Source: Undibacterium parvum
Lineage (GTDB): Bacteria > Pseudomonadota > Gammaproteobacteria > Burkholderiales > Burkholderiaceae_D
Length of the DNA stretch: 64,000 nt
NCBI RefSeq assembly: GCF_003955735.1
Contig: NZ_CP034464.1
Coordinates: 186,001 to 250,000, forward strand
Direction of reading: 5' to 3'
Shown one piece after another: positions 8,752 to 18,279 of this stretch. Every line of letters begins with the position of its first letter. Positions within the stretch are counted from its first letter, which is position 1. Made by a program: the position numbers and the translations under genes. The notes below the pieces were generated by a model that was given only the letters and a program-made list of their open reading frames with translations, ran no database searches and was not told the DNA's origin.

Positions 8752-9732
8752 TTATTTGAGCTGCTTATCTAAGCCAAACAAGAGTTGGCTGCCTTGTGGC
8801 ACGATATTGGGTAGCATGCCCGGTTTAAGGTTCTTGGCAAACTCGACCATGGCCTGCGCCTTGAGCATTTCGATTTCTAGCTGGGTCTTCGCCACTTGCG
8901 CTTCGCGTGCTTTGGCAAACTCTTCGGCAGCCAAGCGCATCTGCGTTGCTTCTTGTACCTTGGCTTTGGCTCTTTCTACCGATTGCTGCGCCGCATAAGT
9001 TTCGTTGATGGCTTTTTGTATGCTAGGGTCAGAGTAAGTCATACCCTCGGCATAGCCCAGGTTATTGATGACGACGCCCAAATCAGAAAAGTGTGCACGG
9101 GTGTCGACCAGTACTTTATCGAAAATCTCTTTTTTCTGATGTTGGCCATCGATCAGCGTACGCACCCCGAACTCACGCGACAAGCCGGCCTGCACATAGG
9201 TGCGAATATCCTGATCCGCCACGTCGCGCAAAGGCTTGCCAGCGTAGTTATATAAAAATTTAGCCGCCTTGTCTTCCGGTATCGAGGCCGTCATCACCAC
9301 GCCGATAGAAAAATCGATAGACTCTACCGACTCTACCCGTATCCCTTCGTTCTTACTGCTAGTGCCGGTTTTTTCGCTGCTAGTCCATTCGCGCGAGACT
9401 GGCGTGCGGTCCACCGTGACCAGCTTTGCGGTTGGTATCCATTCATAATCATTAGAATTATTCCCTGTACTGCGTTTGCGGTGAGGAATAGAAATGCGTT
9501 TGGTGGCTACTTTGTTTTGTTCTAAAAATTCTTCCGACATAAACTTGGCCTGACCCGCTTTCGTATCACCTTCCAGCTTGATCATGAAGGATGTTTCGTT
9601 AGGTTTAATCTCTACCAATTCTTCCAGATCAGGCTTACCGACGCAGCCGCTCAGGCTGGCAATCAGGATTAAGGACAGTGGCAAGCTCGGTGAAAAGTTC
9701 AGTAGCAAGCCCGTTGCGATTATTTTTTTCAT
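8752..9732 (-). CDS. SPFH/band-7-like lipoprotein
   Basis: 326 residues. A signal peptide ends in the lipobox LSGC, so it is a predicted lipoprotein. Residues ~140-260 resemble the band-7/prohibitin domain (SIDFSIGVVMTASIPEDKAAKFLYNY, REFGVRTLIDG, HFSDLGVVINNLGYAEG), followed by the Ala/Glu/Lys-rich coiled coil typical of SPFH proteins (~260-300). SPFH proteins usually have a membrane anchor helix; lipid anchoring outside the cytoplasm is less common. It follows a small membrane-protein gene by 68 bp on the same strand. Start supported by AAGAGAG upstream of the ATG. Confidence 0.75.
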   Translation of the reverse strand: MKKIIATGLLLNFSPSLPLSLILIASLSGCVGKPDLEELVEIKPNETSFMIKLEGDTKAGQAKFMSEEFLEQNKVATKRISIPHRKRSTGNNSNDYEWIPTAKLVTVDRTPVSREWTSSEKTGTSSKNEGIRVESVESIDFSIGVVMTASIPEDKAAKFLYNYAGKPLRDVADQDIRTYVQAGLSREFGVRTLIDGQHQKKEIFDKVLVDTRAHFSDLGVVINNLGYAEGMTYSDPSIQKAINETYAAQQSVERAKAKVQEATQMRLAAEEFAKAREAQVAKTQLEIEMLKAQAMVEFAKNLKPGMLPNIVPQGSQLLFGLDKQLK

Positions 9733-9800
9733 TTTATGCTCTCTTATTTTTTTGCTTAACTTGTTTGATTTGCTTCTTTGTTTCGCTTAGTTTTTGCAGG

Positions 9801-10067
9801 CTATTTATGCTTGCGATTGATCAGCAAAGAACCCCAGATCAGCAGCAGTGCCAGGAACAACAAGATGCCAGGGGTGCCGGATAACATGCTGCCCAAGTTC
9901 ATGCCAGCGATAGCGCTGACATAACTGGCCTCAGAACTAGTCATTTGACCCAAGGCCGCATTACCCGACACCAGCACCGCAGTGGGCATCAATAAGCTAT
10001 TTAAAACTGGGGTGAGCAACAACGTGATTGCCGATAAAACCAGCCGTACTGCGATAGATTTTTTCAT
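9801..10067 (-). CDS. Small hydrophobic membrane protein
   Basis: 88 residues with a hydrophobic segment at ~5-33 (possibly a signal peptide) and a second at ~66-84 ending INRKHK. A good ribosome site (GGGAG) precedes the ATG at 10067. No family recognised. It precedes the SPFH-like lipoprotein on the same strand and is likely co-transcribed with it. Confidence 0.6.
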   Translation of the reverse strand: MKKSIAVRLVLSAITLLLTPVLNSLLMPTAVLVSGNAALGQMTSSEASYVSAIAGMNLGSMLSGTPGILLFLALLLIWGSLLINRKHK

Positions 10068-10098
10068 GATTTCATCTCCCTATTTAAATTCAAAGATG

Positions 10099-10182
10099 GC
10101 ATGCCCGGACGCGCATACTGGACGCGGCTCTCCAGCCAGACAGGCTGGGAAGGCGCATGGAATATGCGCGTTGGCGGCATGC
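10099..10182. repeat. Palindromic repeat, family A copy 2
   Basis: Hairpin-forming copy with gcatgc at both edges and the right arm cgcatggaatatgcgcg. It lies between kup and the small membrane-protein gene, ending 5 bp from the kup stop codon. Confidence 0.7.
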
Positions 10183-10186
10183 CTGA

Positions 10187-12064
10187 TTAGATTTGCACCC
10201 GGGTGCCCAACTCGATCACACAATTATTCGGCAATCTGAAAAAATCCACCACGTTGCCCGCATTGCGCGACATCAGGGCAAACAACAGTTCTCGCCAGTG
10301 CGCCATGCCGGTGCCCTTGGTTGGCACCACGATTTCACGGCTCAGGAAATAAGAGATCTCGAATAAATTCAGAACCAGACCATGGGCGGCGCAGAGCTCT
10401 AGTGCCTTAGGAATATCCGGCGTGTTCTTGAATCCATAATTGACCTTCACTTTCCAAAATCCGGGAGCCAGCGCTTCTACTTGCACCCGCTCTTCAAACG
10501 GTATCCAAGGCACATCATGGAACACCACAGTGAGTATCAGATTGCGTTCATGCAGTACCTGATTGTGTTTTAAGTTATGCATCAGGGCTTGCGGTACCGT
10601 ATCTGGATTAGCCACTGCATACACTGCAGTACGGGAAGCGCGCGCTATGCTGTCACCCGACAAGGCAGTAATAAACGGTAACAATTCCGGATCATGCTGA
10701 CGTATGCTATTGATCAGCAACTCACGTCCGCGGCGCCAGGTCGCCATCACCAAAAAGATCACGCCACCCATCGCCAATGGAAACCAGCCACCCTGAAAGA
10801 ACTTTAGCGAACAAGACACCACCAACAAGATATCGAGCGTCAGAAATACGCAGGTAGAAGCCAATGCCACCGCCAAAGGAAACTTCCAACTATTGCGCAC
10901 CACGAAGAAGGTCAATATCGTGGTGATCAGCATGGTCACCGTCACCGCGATCCCGTATGCCGCTGCCATCGCTGACGAGCTACCAAAACCCACCACCGCC
11001 AACAACACACCGGCCAGCAAGATCCAATTCACGCCAGGCATGTAAATCTGTCCCATTTCCTTGGCTGAAGTGAAGTTCACTTGCATACGCGGTAGTAGAC
11101 CCAATTGCATGGCCTGCTTGGTCATGGAATAAGCCCCCGAAATCACCGCCTGCGAGGCGATCACCGCAGCGAAGGTCGCCAGCACCACGGCAGGAATCAA
11201 TAAACTAGCCGGAAACAAGCGAAAGAATGGATTCTCTATGGCACCGGGATCACGCATCAACAAGGCGCCCTGCCCCATATAATTAAGCGCTAAGGAAGGC
11301 AACACCAAGCCCATCCAGGCAATTTGTATAGGGCGTTTTCCAAAGTGGCCCATATCGGCATACAGCGCTTCGGCCCCGGTAAACGCCAGCACGATCGCGC
11401 CGCCCACCACAAACACATGCCAGCCCTGCGCACTCAGAAAACGAATCGCATTGAGCGGATTTAATGCCGTTAAAATAGCCGGTTGCTGGATAATTTCGTT
11501 AAGCCCGGAGACTGCCAACACGCCAAACCACAGCACGATTACCGGTCCAAAGAGTTTTCCTACCACCGAAGTTCCGTAACGCTGCATCGCGAACAAGGCG
11601 ATCAAAACTGTCAGCGCGATTGGTACTACATAGGCTTTAAAACTGAGCGAGATCATTTCCAGACCTTCGACCGCACCGAGTACCGTCACCGCGGGGGTAA
11701 TGATGCTGTCGCCGTAAAACAAAGCGGCCCCAAACACACCGGTCAGCAACAAGATCACGCGCCGCTGGCCGCTAGTACCAGCCGCCTTGGCGGCCAAAGC
11801 CGTGAGCGCCATGATACCGCCTTCACCACGATTATCTGCACGTAAAATCAGTAAGACATATTTGAGAGTGACCACCATCATCAGTCCCCAGAAGATCACC
11901 GAGACGGCACCGATCAGATGCGCGGCATCCAGCGGCACGCCGGTAGTAGGGCTAAACACTTCTTTCATCGTGTACAAGGGGCTAGTGCCGATGTCGCCAT
12001 ACACCACGCCCAGCGCACCCAGAGTGAGTGCGGCGACGCTTTCGCGACTAGAATGATTACTCAT
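10187..12064 (-). CDS. kup: Potassium uptake transporter Kup
   Basis: 625 residues, the usual Kup length. Diagnostic segments: [23 protein letters not shown] at the N-terminus (given here in two parts: [23 protein letters not shown]), [51 protein letters not shown] and [10 protein letters not shown], with about 12 membrane segments and a hydrophilic C-terminus of ~150 residues. Kup imports K+ with H+. No regulatory RNA was seen upstream. A KdpDE-like pair lies 7 kb away. Confidence 0.96.
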   Translation of the reverse strand: MSNHSSRESVAALTLGALGVVYGDIGTSPLYTMKEVFSPTTGVPLDAAHLIGAVSVIFWGLMMVVTLKYVLLILRADNRGEGGIMALTALAAKAAGTSGQRRVILLLTGVFGAALFYGDSIITPAVTVLGAVEGLEMISLSFKAYVVPIALTVLIALFAMQRYGTSVVGKLFGPVIVLWFGVLAVSGLNEIIQQPAILTALNPLNAIRFLSAQGWHVFVVGGAIVLAFTGAEALYADMGHFGKRPIQIAWMGLVLPSLALNYMGQGALLMRDPGAIENPFFRLFPASLLIPAVVLATFAAVIASQAVISGAYSMTKQAMQLGLLPRMQVNFTSAKEMGQIYMPGVNWILLAGVLLAVVGFGSSSAMAAAYGIAVTVTMLITTILTFFVVRNSWKFPLAVALASTCVFLTLDILLVVSCSLKFFQGGWFPLAMGGVIFLVMATWRRGRELLINSIRQHDPELLPFITALSGDSIARASRTAVYAVANPDTVPQALMHNLKHNQVLHERNLILTVVFHDVPWIPFEERVQVEALAPGFWKVKVNYGFKNTPDIPKALELCAAHGLVLNLFEISYFLSREIVVPTKGTGMAHWRELLFALMSRNAGNVVDFFRLPNNCVIELGTRVQI

Positions 12065-12268
12065 GAATTTCCAAAAAAGTAGGACAGGTCACCACTATCG
12101 GACTAAGCGTATAAGGAAAGCATAAGGAAAAATATAGGCAGTAACAATTCTTCTGAATTTGAGACTACTAATATCCCCACTTAATATAGTCGTAAACTGA
12201 TTATTAAAGTCGTTATCTCAACTATCAGTAATTTATCTTAAAATCGATAACTTATTTAAACAAAAGCA

Positions 12269-12297
12269 AAAAAGCCCAATTTTTCTATTGGGCTTTT
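12269..12297 (-). terminator. Rho-independent terminator
   Basis: Stem aaaagcccaat / attgggctttt flanked by A- and T-runs, so it could work in both directions. It lies downstream of the 697-residue protein gene (minus strand). Confidence 0.8.
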
Positions 12298-12381
12298 TTT
12301 AATCAAATTGACCTAAACTTTTGATGCGCAGCGAAAATTGCCTCCACCATCTTGATCAATTTTTAATGCGCGTCAACACTG

Positions 12382-14475
12382 TTACGTCTGTGCGATGGTT
12401 CCATCTCCATACTGTCCTACCGCGGGATCCAAATTTTCGGGTGAATGAAGAATCGTGGGCCCTCGGGAGCACGCCTGTCGCGTCAGGTATTCGGTCAAAC
12501 CTTCTTTTTGAATCGCGGGAGGAATCATCCCACCAACCTCCAATAGCAACTCTTCCGTCGCTCTGACAATCCAGTCCACGGTGCGGCATTTTGGGGACAC
12601 GATCTGAATGTTCTGCGAGTCAGTTTGATCAAAAAAACCATGCTGCAGTTTGTGCCGCACGTAAGAAAGCGCAGTAATGCCAGGAATGGTGCGTTTTTCC
12701 AAATACGCTTGATTCCCGCTGTCATCATAGCGCACGACGTTGTCCGGGAACTCGTATCCCTCGTCTTCTAGAAGAGCCTCGCTAACGATATTGGGCAACA
12801 GTGGCCTAGCGTCTTCGTGAGCGACTTCAAATAAGAGAATTTTCTTGAGCTTCTTCAATTCTTTCTGTTCTTCTGTGTCTGTTTTTTTGACGGCAATACT
12901 CGGAAAGTACCCGCGGATAAAATCATTGGATTTTTCCATGAGGTCATCTCTGCTCATCTTTGGGTGTTTTTGAATAAACCTGTCGTCCATGTCCATCATC
13001 TTCCATGCATGGTTAAGGTCGTGAATCAGAAATTCAAGTGGAGACTGCCAAAATTCATCGACGTACACAGGATCTGGTGATATCCCTATAAAATATAGTG
13101 GGGTGCCTCGGATTTTCATGAGGTCAGTCGCGGAAATATTATCAAAAGTCGGAATGATGATCACTTCGGGAATTCGGGACATCAACTCCTCGTACCGGTA
13201 CCAGTATTTCTTTTGGAAATGGGTGCTCAGATTTTTCTCAATACGGCATGCCACATCAAAAAAGCTTACTGCTTCGAACACGATACGTAACGTCGGTGCG
13301 TAAGGACACATCGCGCCGTTCTGTATTGTAATGTGGTGGAGTTTGTGTACTAACTGCTCGCGCATTGAGGCAAGTGCTAAATTGCCGCAGCACTTCTCGT
13401 CCATCGCTGGAAGCATCATCTGACTACGAATGTAGTCGACTACAGGCAACAACTCTGGAATCGACGTATTCAGACTGTCATTATTCTTTGCAAACCGCTC
13501 CCGCAAAGCACCGTAAACATCCACTGGATTTTTTACCGAACTCCGTATCCATTCATGGTGGGAAACCCCTTGCGTTTTGGAAAAATTTTTCGCCATGAGT
13601 GAAGCAGCGATCTGTTTGTGGTGACCGAAGGCAAAGGTCCCTTCTTTCGCATTAGGCGTCGTAATTACGCTCGCCGGAAGCCACCTTCCCTTGACATTTT
13701 CGGTATCTGAAATTTCGACGAGAAATCCAACCGTGTCAACAATGTGGCGCGGATCTGATGGAACAGCGATGTCTTTTAGGTGGTCGCGATATCCGTGCGA
13801 AATGGTTCTATCCATATGGATTCGAGCTTCTTTTCCCACTTCGCTCCGGACAAAATAGTATTTACGGCCGTCGGCGTCTGATATGCCAAATTCTGGCGTT
13901 TCCGATCCAAACACTTTACTCCCCGTTACCCGAAGTGCCGCAAAAATATTTCCCGGGATGCCAAAATCGTTTTGTTCGTCGTCATCCCGAAGCAGTCCGC
14001 CAGGCAAAGCTATGCCTTCAGGGAAAAAAGTACGATCCAACGTTAGAAATTCCCGCCCGCTCTGACCGTCGCGTATCACTAGTACGTCGACAGTCTTACG
14101 AACCATGACGCCATGATTAATTCGCTCCTGTGCGTGGATTTTTAGCTTAGGATCGGACAATAACGCATTCACTACTGGGGATTGGCGATCCACGTTCAAA
14201 TATTGACTAAGACATTCTTCGATAGCATTCTTGCGCATGGGATCACGGAGGCGATGGAACCAATAAATCATGTACAAGAGCGACTCCACATAGAGACCCG
14301 CCGGATTGCTGCTGGCAGAGAGAGTGATCGAGTATTGATTCAGTACTTCGAATACCATGTTGACCACTGCATCGGGAAGCGTGACTGAGAACGCAGACGA
14401 AATATCGTCGATGACGCCCGGGAATTCTTTGTTGTATCCAAACCCGAGGTCCGGCGCAGGCGCGTTAAATACCAT
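12382..14475 (-). CDS. Large uncharacterised protein with Nudix-like segment
   Basis: 697 residues, no signal peptide or membrane segment; AAGGGA precedes the ATG. I do not recognise the full-length family. Residues ~128-200 look like a degenerate Nudix core: VDVLVIRDG, FFPEGIALPGGLLRDDD, then FAALRVTGSKVFG where an active Nudix box would have REUxEExG, so pyrophosphohydrolase activity is doubtful. A second region (~490-520) has FLIHDLNHAWKMMDMDDRF, with His and Asp spaced like a metal site, and the C-terminus (~600-670) is a further conserved-looking block (ITALSYVRHKLQHGFFDQ). It sits beside nrtR and the PRPP-synthetase/NadV operon, suggesting a role with NAD or ADP-ribose compounds; this is inference. 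Confidence 0.75.
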   Translation of the reverse strand: MVFNAPAPDLGFGYNKEFPGVIDDISSAFSVTLPDAVVNMVFEVLNQYSITLSASSNPAGLYVESLLYMIYWFHRLRDPMRKNAIEECLSQYLNVDRQSPVVNALLSDPKLKIHAQERINHGVMVRKTVDVLVIRDGQSGREFLTLDRTFFPEGIALPGGLLRDDDEQNDFGIPGNIFAALRVTGSKVFGSETPEFGISDADGRKYYFVRSEVGKEARIHMDRTISHGYRDHLKDIAVPSDPRHIVDTVGFLVEISDTENVKGRWLPASVITTPNAKEGTFAFGHHKQIAASLMAKNFSKTQGVSHHEWIRSSVKNPVDVYGALRERFAKNNDSLNTSIPELLPVVDYIRSQMMLPAMDEKCCGNLALASMREQLVHKLHHITIQNGAMCPYAPTLRIVFEAVSFFDVACRIEKNLSTHFQKKYWYRYEELMSRIPEVIIIPTFDNISATDLMKIRGTPLYFIGISPDPVYVDEFWQSPLEFLIHDLNHAWKMMDMDDRFIQKHPKMSRDDLMEKSNDFIRGYFPSIAVKKTDTEEQKELKKLKKILLFEVAHEDARPLLPNIVSEALLEDEGYEFPDNVVRYDDSGNQAYLEKRTIPGITALSYVRHKLQHGFFDQTDSQNIQIVSPKCRTVDWIVRATEELLLEVGGMIPPAIQKEGLTEYLTRQACSRGPTILHSPENLDPAVGQYGDGTIAQT

Positions 14476-14807
14476 AATGTTTCCCTTAAAATTTTTCTGA
14501 CAATTAGGTGCTCATGCGTAAATCAACATCCCAGAAAAATATAGGCCTTCTGGCATGACTCTGTAAAAAATCACAGCGGAGAACTTGATACCCTAGAAAT
14601 ATGAAACGTCAAAATTGAATGAGTATAACAACACATAACGATGACTTACTGACTTCCCCGATCACGCTATATTCAGCTGCGGTTTTGCGGACATTGTCAA
14701 GTTGAAGCGAGCTAAAATTTATAAGAAACTGAATACTGAAAACGGTATGTCACGACGCCATTTTCAGCTTTTTTGCTCGCTTTCGCATCGTAAATCCGAC
14801 CGTTATT

Positions 14808-15473
14808 TCACAAGCCTCGCTCCAACAGTTGCAACTGCTGTTTGAAGTGTGCCTTAAGGCGATACAGTTGTGCCGGACGATGCGCACCCGCCGATTCGAA
14901 TTGGCCCTCTATGACTTCCAGCATGTCCATTTCGGCGATTTTTCTGCGAAAACTCACCTTGTTAATTAACTCACCCATCAAGATTTCATAGACGCGCTGG
15001 AGCTGCGGCAATGTAAACGTCTCTCCAACCAGATAGCACGGTAATGACGAATACTGGCTCTTGCTACGCAAACGCGATACCGCTGTTTCCAAAATTAGGC
15101 GATGATCAAATGGCAAAGAGATTGGTCGATCAACACTAAGCAATTTCACATCAGGATGGGCGGCGCGATCAATTACATCGAAGGAAACCAGAGCGTAGTG
15201 CGCTATCGATACCGACCATCCACGTGGATCTCGCGCTGGACCGGAAAAAGTAGCCAACTGCTCCAGATAGGGAACGTCGATTCCGGTCTTTTCTGTTAAT
15301 ACGCGTAATGCGGCCGCTCGAACATCCGTATCTTCTTCAATATGAATAAAGCCACCTGGGAGCGCTGCAACGCCTTTAAACGGTTCTCGATCACGCTTTA
15401 AAAGCGCCACTTTCAGTCCGCCTTCGTGCAATGTAAGTAAGACCATATCGACCGTACAAATAACATGAGTCAT
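14808..15473 (-). CDS. nrtR: NrtR-type Nudix transcriptional regulator
   Basis: About 221 residues. The N-terminal Nudix-like domain has LPGGFIHIEEDTDVRAAALRVL with TEKTGI, where the catalytic REUxEE is lost (RVLTEK), as in NrtR regulators that bind ADP-ribose instead of cleaving it. The C-terminal ~75 residues form the NrtR winged helix (FTLPQLQRVYEILMGELINK, VSFRRKIAEMDMLE). The ATG at 15473 is preceded by GGAG; an upstream ATG at 15485 overlaps that site. NrtR represses NAD-biosynthesis genes and is relieved by ADP-ribose. It is divergent from a nicotinamide-salvage operon, the classical arrangement, with a palindrome on the shared promoter. Confidence 0.88.
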   Translation of the reverse strand: MTHVICTVDMVLLTLHEGGLKVALLKRDREPFKGVAALPGGFIHIEEDTDVRAAALRVLTEKTGIDVPYLEQLATFSGPARDPRGWSVSIAHYALVSFDVIDRAAHPDVKLLSVDRPISLPFDHRLILETAVSRLRSKSQYSSLPCYLVGETFTLPQLQRVYEILMGELINKVSFRRKIAEMDMLEVIEGQFESAGAHRPAQLYRLKAHFKQQLQLLERGL

Positions 15474-15589
15474 TTGAAACTCCATTCTTTTTGCATTTTT
15501 TTACGTCCAAGCGTCAAATTATTCGGACATTCAATTTACGATTAACCCACATAGATACCCGCTAATTAGGTTTTTAAGTAATATAACAT

Positions 15590-15624
15590 ACTTAGTTGCA
15601 CAATTAAACTAAGTCACTTATAAT
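15590..15624 (+). promoter_or_regulatory. Promoter with overlapping palindromic operator (likely NrtR site)
   Basis: A -35 TTGCAC (15596-15601) and -10 TATAAT (15619-15624) are separated by exactly 17 bp. A perfect 8-bp inverted repeat, acttagtt (15590-15597) and aactaagt (15607-15614), overlaps the -35. Position between nrtR and the NAD operon makes it the best candidate NrtR operator. The sequence is seen; the regulator assignment is inference. Confidence 0.7.
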
Positions 15625-15732
15625 AAATTTAGCGCAAGGAAAAAAGATTGTATTGAAAAGTAAATTATCCCTTCTGACCGCTGTTACGCAAAAATGAATT
15701 CGCTCTGATCACAGTAAAAAAAGGATGACCCG

Positions 15733-16599
15733 ATGGCAAACTTCGATACAGTTAATAGTCGCTATTTCTTACCTAAGGCTCAACAGGAGGGTGAGCTGTT
15801 TAAGCAGTTTACATTCGGTAGTGGTGAAAATCATCTGCAAATTTTAGCGCCCAGCAACAAGCATGTTGAAATCATGTTTCGCTACAGAGGTGATCAATCG
15901 ATAATTCAACTTTTACTCTTGACCGATGCATTGCGCCGCCAAGGTGCGAATGAAATTGATTTATACATCCCGTATTTTCCTGGCGCTAGACAAGACCGTG
16001 TATGCAATCAGGGCGAGCCGCTGTCGGCCAAGGTCTATGCCGATTTAATTAATCAACAGCAGTATCACAAGGTGTATCTATTTGATCCGCACAGCGATGT
16101 CGTGGTTGCTTTGCTCAATAACGCGCAAGTCATTAAGAACCATCAATTTATTAAAGACGTTGTTAATGAAATTGACAGGGATCTGATTTTAATTTCACCA
16201 GATGCCGGATCGAATAAAAAAATCTTTGAATTGTCTAGTCAACTCGGTGGACTACCGGTAGTGAGAGCCGACAAATTACGCGATGTAAGCAATGGCGCGA
16301 TCATCGGCACAGAGGTTTTCTGTGAAGATCTAAGTGGAAAAACAGCGATGATTGTCGATGATATTTGTGCCGGTGGCCGCACCTTTATCGAGTTGGCAAA
16401 GAAGCTCAAAGCTAAAAATTGTGAAAAAATAATCTTGGTAGTCTCGCACTATGAAGGAAGTGCCCAGGAAATTAAATTGCAAGAAAGCGGGATTGATGCG
16501 GTGTACACCACCAACAGTTTGCAAGACTTGGTCGCAACTAAATTTTTAAACGTGAAAAACATTTGGCAATTTATGCCAGCTCAAGGAGAAAGCAAATGA
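15733..16599 (+). CDS. prs: PRPP-synthetase-like enzyme paired with NadV
   Basis: 288 residues, shorter than housekeeping Prs (~310-320). Type I phosphoribosyltransferase features are present: YFPGARQDRV (compare PYFGYARQDR), FDPHSD and the PRPP loop AMIVDDICAGGRTF (compare VDDMIDTGGT). Prs makes PRPP from ribose-5-phosphate and ATP. Linked to NadV it supplies PRPP for nicotinamide salvage; a close alternative is the Adps enzyme of the NARP1 pathway, which pyrophosphorylates ADP-ribose and is usually annotated as Prs. Sequence alone does not decide. AAGGA lies 7 bp before the ATG; the stop overlaps the next ATG by 4 bases. Confidence 0.85.
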   Translation: MANFDTVNSRYFLPKAQQEGELFKQFTFGSGENHLQILAPSNKHVEIMFRYRGDQSIIQLLLLTDALRRQGANEIDLYIPYFPGARQDRVCNQGEPLSAKVYADLINQQQYHKVYLFDPHSDVVVALLNNAQVIKNHQFIKDVVNEIDRDLILISPDAGSNKKIFELSSQLGGLPVVRADKLRDVSNGAIIGTEVFCEDLSGKTAMIVDDICAGGRTFIELAKKLKAKNCEKIILVVSHYEGSAQEIKLQESGIDAVYTTNSLQDLVATKFLNVKNIWQFMPAQGESK

Positions 16600-18065
16600 A
16601 TTTAAATCCCGCTACCGCAATTGATGGCTACAAAGTTGATCATCGCCGTCAATATCCCGACAATACCGAAGTCGTGTTTAGTAATCTAACCGCCAGAACA
16701 ACGCGCCGCGAATACACAAGTAACCTCGTTTTTTTTGGACTACAGTATTTTATAAAAAGCTTCCTAATAAAGAGCTGGGAAGAAGATTTTTTCCAACAAC
16801 CAAAAGAGGAAGTGATTCGTCGATTTTCACGTCGTATCAATAATTATTTAGGTCCAAACAATGTCGGCACTCAGCACATAGAAGATCTTCATGATCTGGG
16901 CTATTTGCCTATAAAAATTATGGCATTACCTGAGGGCTCGGTTTATCCATTAAGAGTTCCATGTTTGGTTATTTTCAATACAGACGAGCGTTTTTTCTGG
17001 CTCACTAATTACCTCGAGACTATTCTATCCACCAATGTATGGGGCATGTGCACCAGTGCCACCACAGCACATGAGTACAAGAAAATTCTCACAGCTTTTG
17101 CGCTAGAAACCGATGGTAGTATTGATTTTGTAAATTGGCAGGGACATGACTTTAGTTTTCGCGGCATGTTTGGCGCTGAAGCTGCGGCGATGAGCGGTGC
17201 TGCGCACTTATTAAGTTTTACCGGAACAGACACCATTCCCGCCATCGACTTTCTGGAAGATTTTTATGGCGCCAATAGTGACCTGGAACTGGTCGGTGGT
17301 AGTGTCGCAGCGACTGAGCATTCCGTTATGTGTGCGGGTGGTATGGATAATGAGCTAGAAACCTTTCGCCGTTTAATCCAAGACATCTATCCGGCCGGCA
17401 TCGTCAGTATTGTGTCGGACTCTTGGGATTTCTGGCAGGTTATGACTGACTTTACCGTCAAACTTAAAGCGCAAATTTTGGCGCGGGATGGCAAAGTGGT
17501 ATTTCGCCCTGACACTGGCTGCCCGGTAAAAATGATTTGTGGAGATGCAGATGCACTGGTCGGATCGCCTGAATACAAGGGCGCGATAGAATGCCTGTGG
17601 GATGTGTTTGGTGGTAGCAAAAGCATGCAAGGGTATAAACTTCTCGACCCGCATGTTGGTTTAATCTATGGTGACTCCATCACGATTGAACGTGCGACAG
17701 CGATTTGTACCGGACTAAAAGCCAAAGGATTTGCGTCAACCAATGTAGTGTTTGGGATTGGAAGTTACACCTATCAATATGTCACTCGTGACACAGATGG
17801 TTTCGCCGTGAAAGCGACGTTTGCCAAAATTGCAGGTGAAAATCGTGAAATTTTTAAAGCACCAAAAACGGGTGACGGCACCAAAAATTCGGCCAAAGGT
17901 TTGGTGGCTGTCTACAAAGATAAGCAAGGTGAATTTTATCTAAAGGATCAAGTTAGCTGGACTGAAGTCAATAATTGCGAATTTGTTTCAGTGTTTGAAA
18001 ATGGCAAGCTACTCAACGAAGTGACTCTCGCAGATGTCAGAGCAAGATTAGCATCGACAATTTAA
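16596..18065 (+). CDS. nadV: Nicotinamide phosphoribosyltransferase-like enzyme (NadV/NAMPT)
   Basis: 489 residues from the ATG at 16596, which has AAGGAGA in front and overlaps the prs-like stop (ATGA). NAMPT motifs: IDGYKVDHRRQYPD, FSFRGMFGAEAAAMSGAAHL, GTDTIPAID (the Asp linked to nicotinamide preference), ATEHSVM (catalytic His), VSDSWDFW, RPDTGCPVK, GLIYGDSIT and FGIGSYTYQYVTRDT. The reaction is nicotinamide plus PRPP to NMN. One departure: the usual RPDSGDP is RPDTGCP, with Asp replaced by Cys near the sugar-phosphate site. This could fit a different donor such as ADP-ribose pyrophosphate (Namat of NARP1), so the exact substrate is open. Confidence 0.87.
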   Translation: MNLNPATAIDGYKVDHRRQYPDNTEVVFSNLTARTTRREYTSNLVFFGLQYFIKSFLIKSWEEDFFQQPKEEVIRRFSRRINNYLGPNNVGTQHIEDLHDLGYLPIKIMALPEGSVYPLRVPCLVIFNTDERFFWLTNYLETILSTNVWGMCTSATTAHEYKKILTAFALETDGSIDFVNWQGHDFSFRGMFGAEAAAMSGAAHLLSFTGTDTIPAIDFLEDFYGANSDLELVGGSVAATEHSVMCAGGMDNELETFRRLIQDIYPAGIVSIVSDSWDFWQVMTDFTVKLKAQILARDGKVVFRPDTGCPVKMICGDADALVGSPEYKGAIECLWDVFGGSKSMQGYKLLDPHVGLIYGDSITIERATAICTGLKAKGFASTNVVFGIGSYTYQYVTRDTDGFAVKATFAKIAGENREIFKAPKTGDGTKNSAKGLVAVYKDKQGEFYLKDQVSWTEVNNCEFVSVFENGKLLNEVTLADVRARLASTI

Positions 18066-18279
18066 TCATGGCATAACAGCGTTCTCACAAACATTCCATT
18101 GTTCGGGCAGCCATACATCTTCCAGACAAACAAAAATAGTGTGAGACAGCATTGGCTACAAAGTAGCAAATGGTTCTTTCAAGGGAATGAAACAAAATTT
18201 TCCATGGCTAATTTTCGTAAAAAATTTCGTAACCAATTGAAAATCGCCATGTTTATGATGACAAGGAATTTACCCTAAA

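Noticed and set aside
12065-12260. Potassium-related riboswitch upstream of kup
   Set aside because: No ydaO/c-di-AMP or M-box-like conserved core could be recognised; only AT-rich DNA and the agtcgt direct repeats are there.
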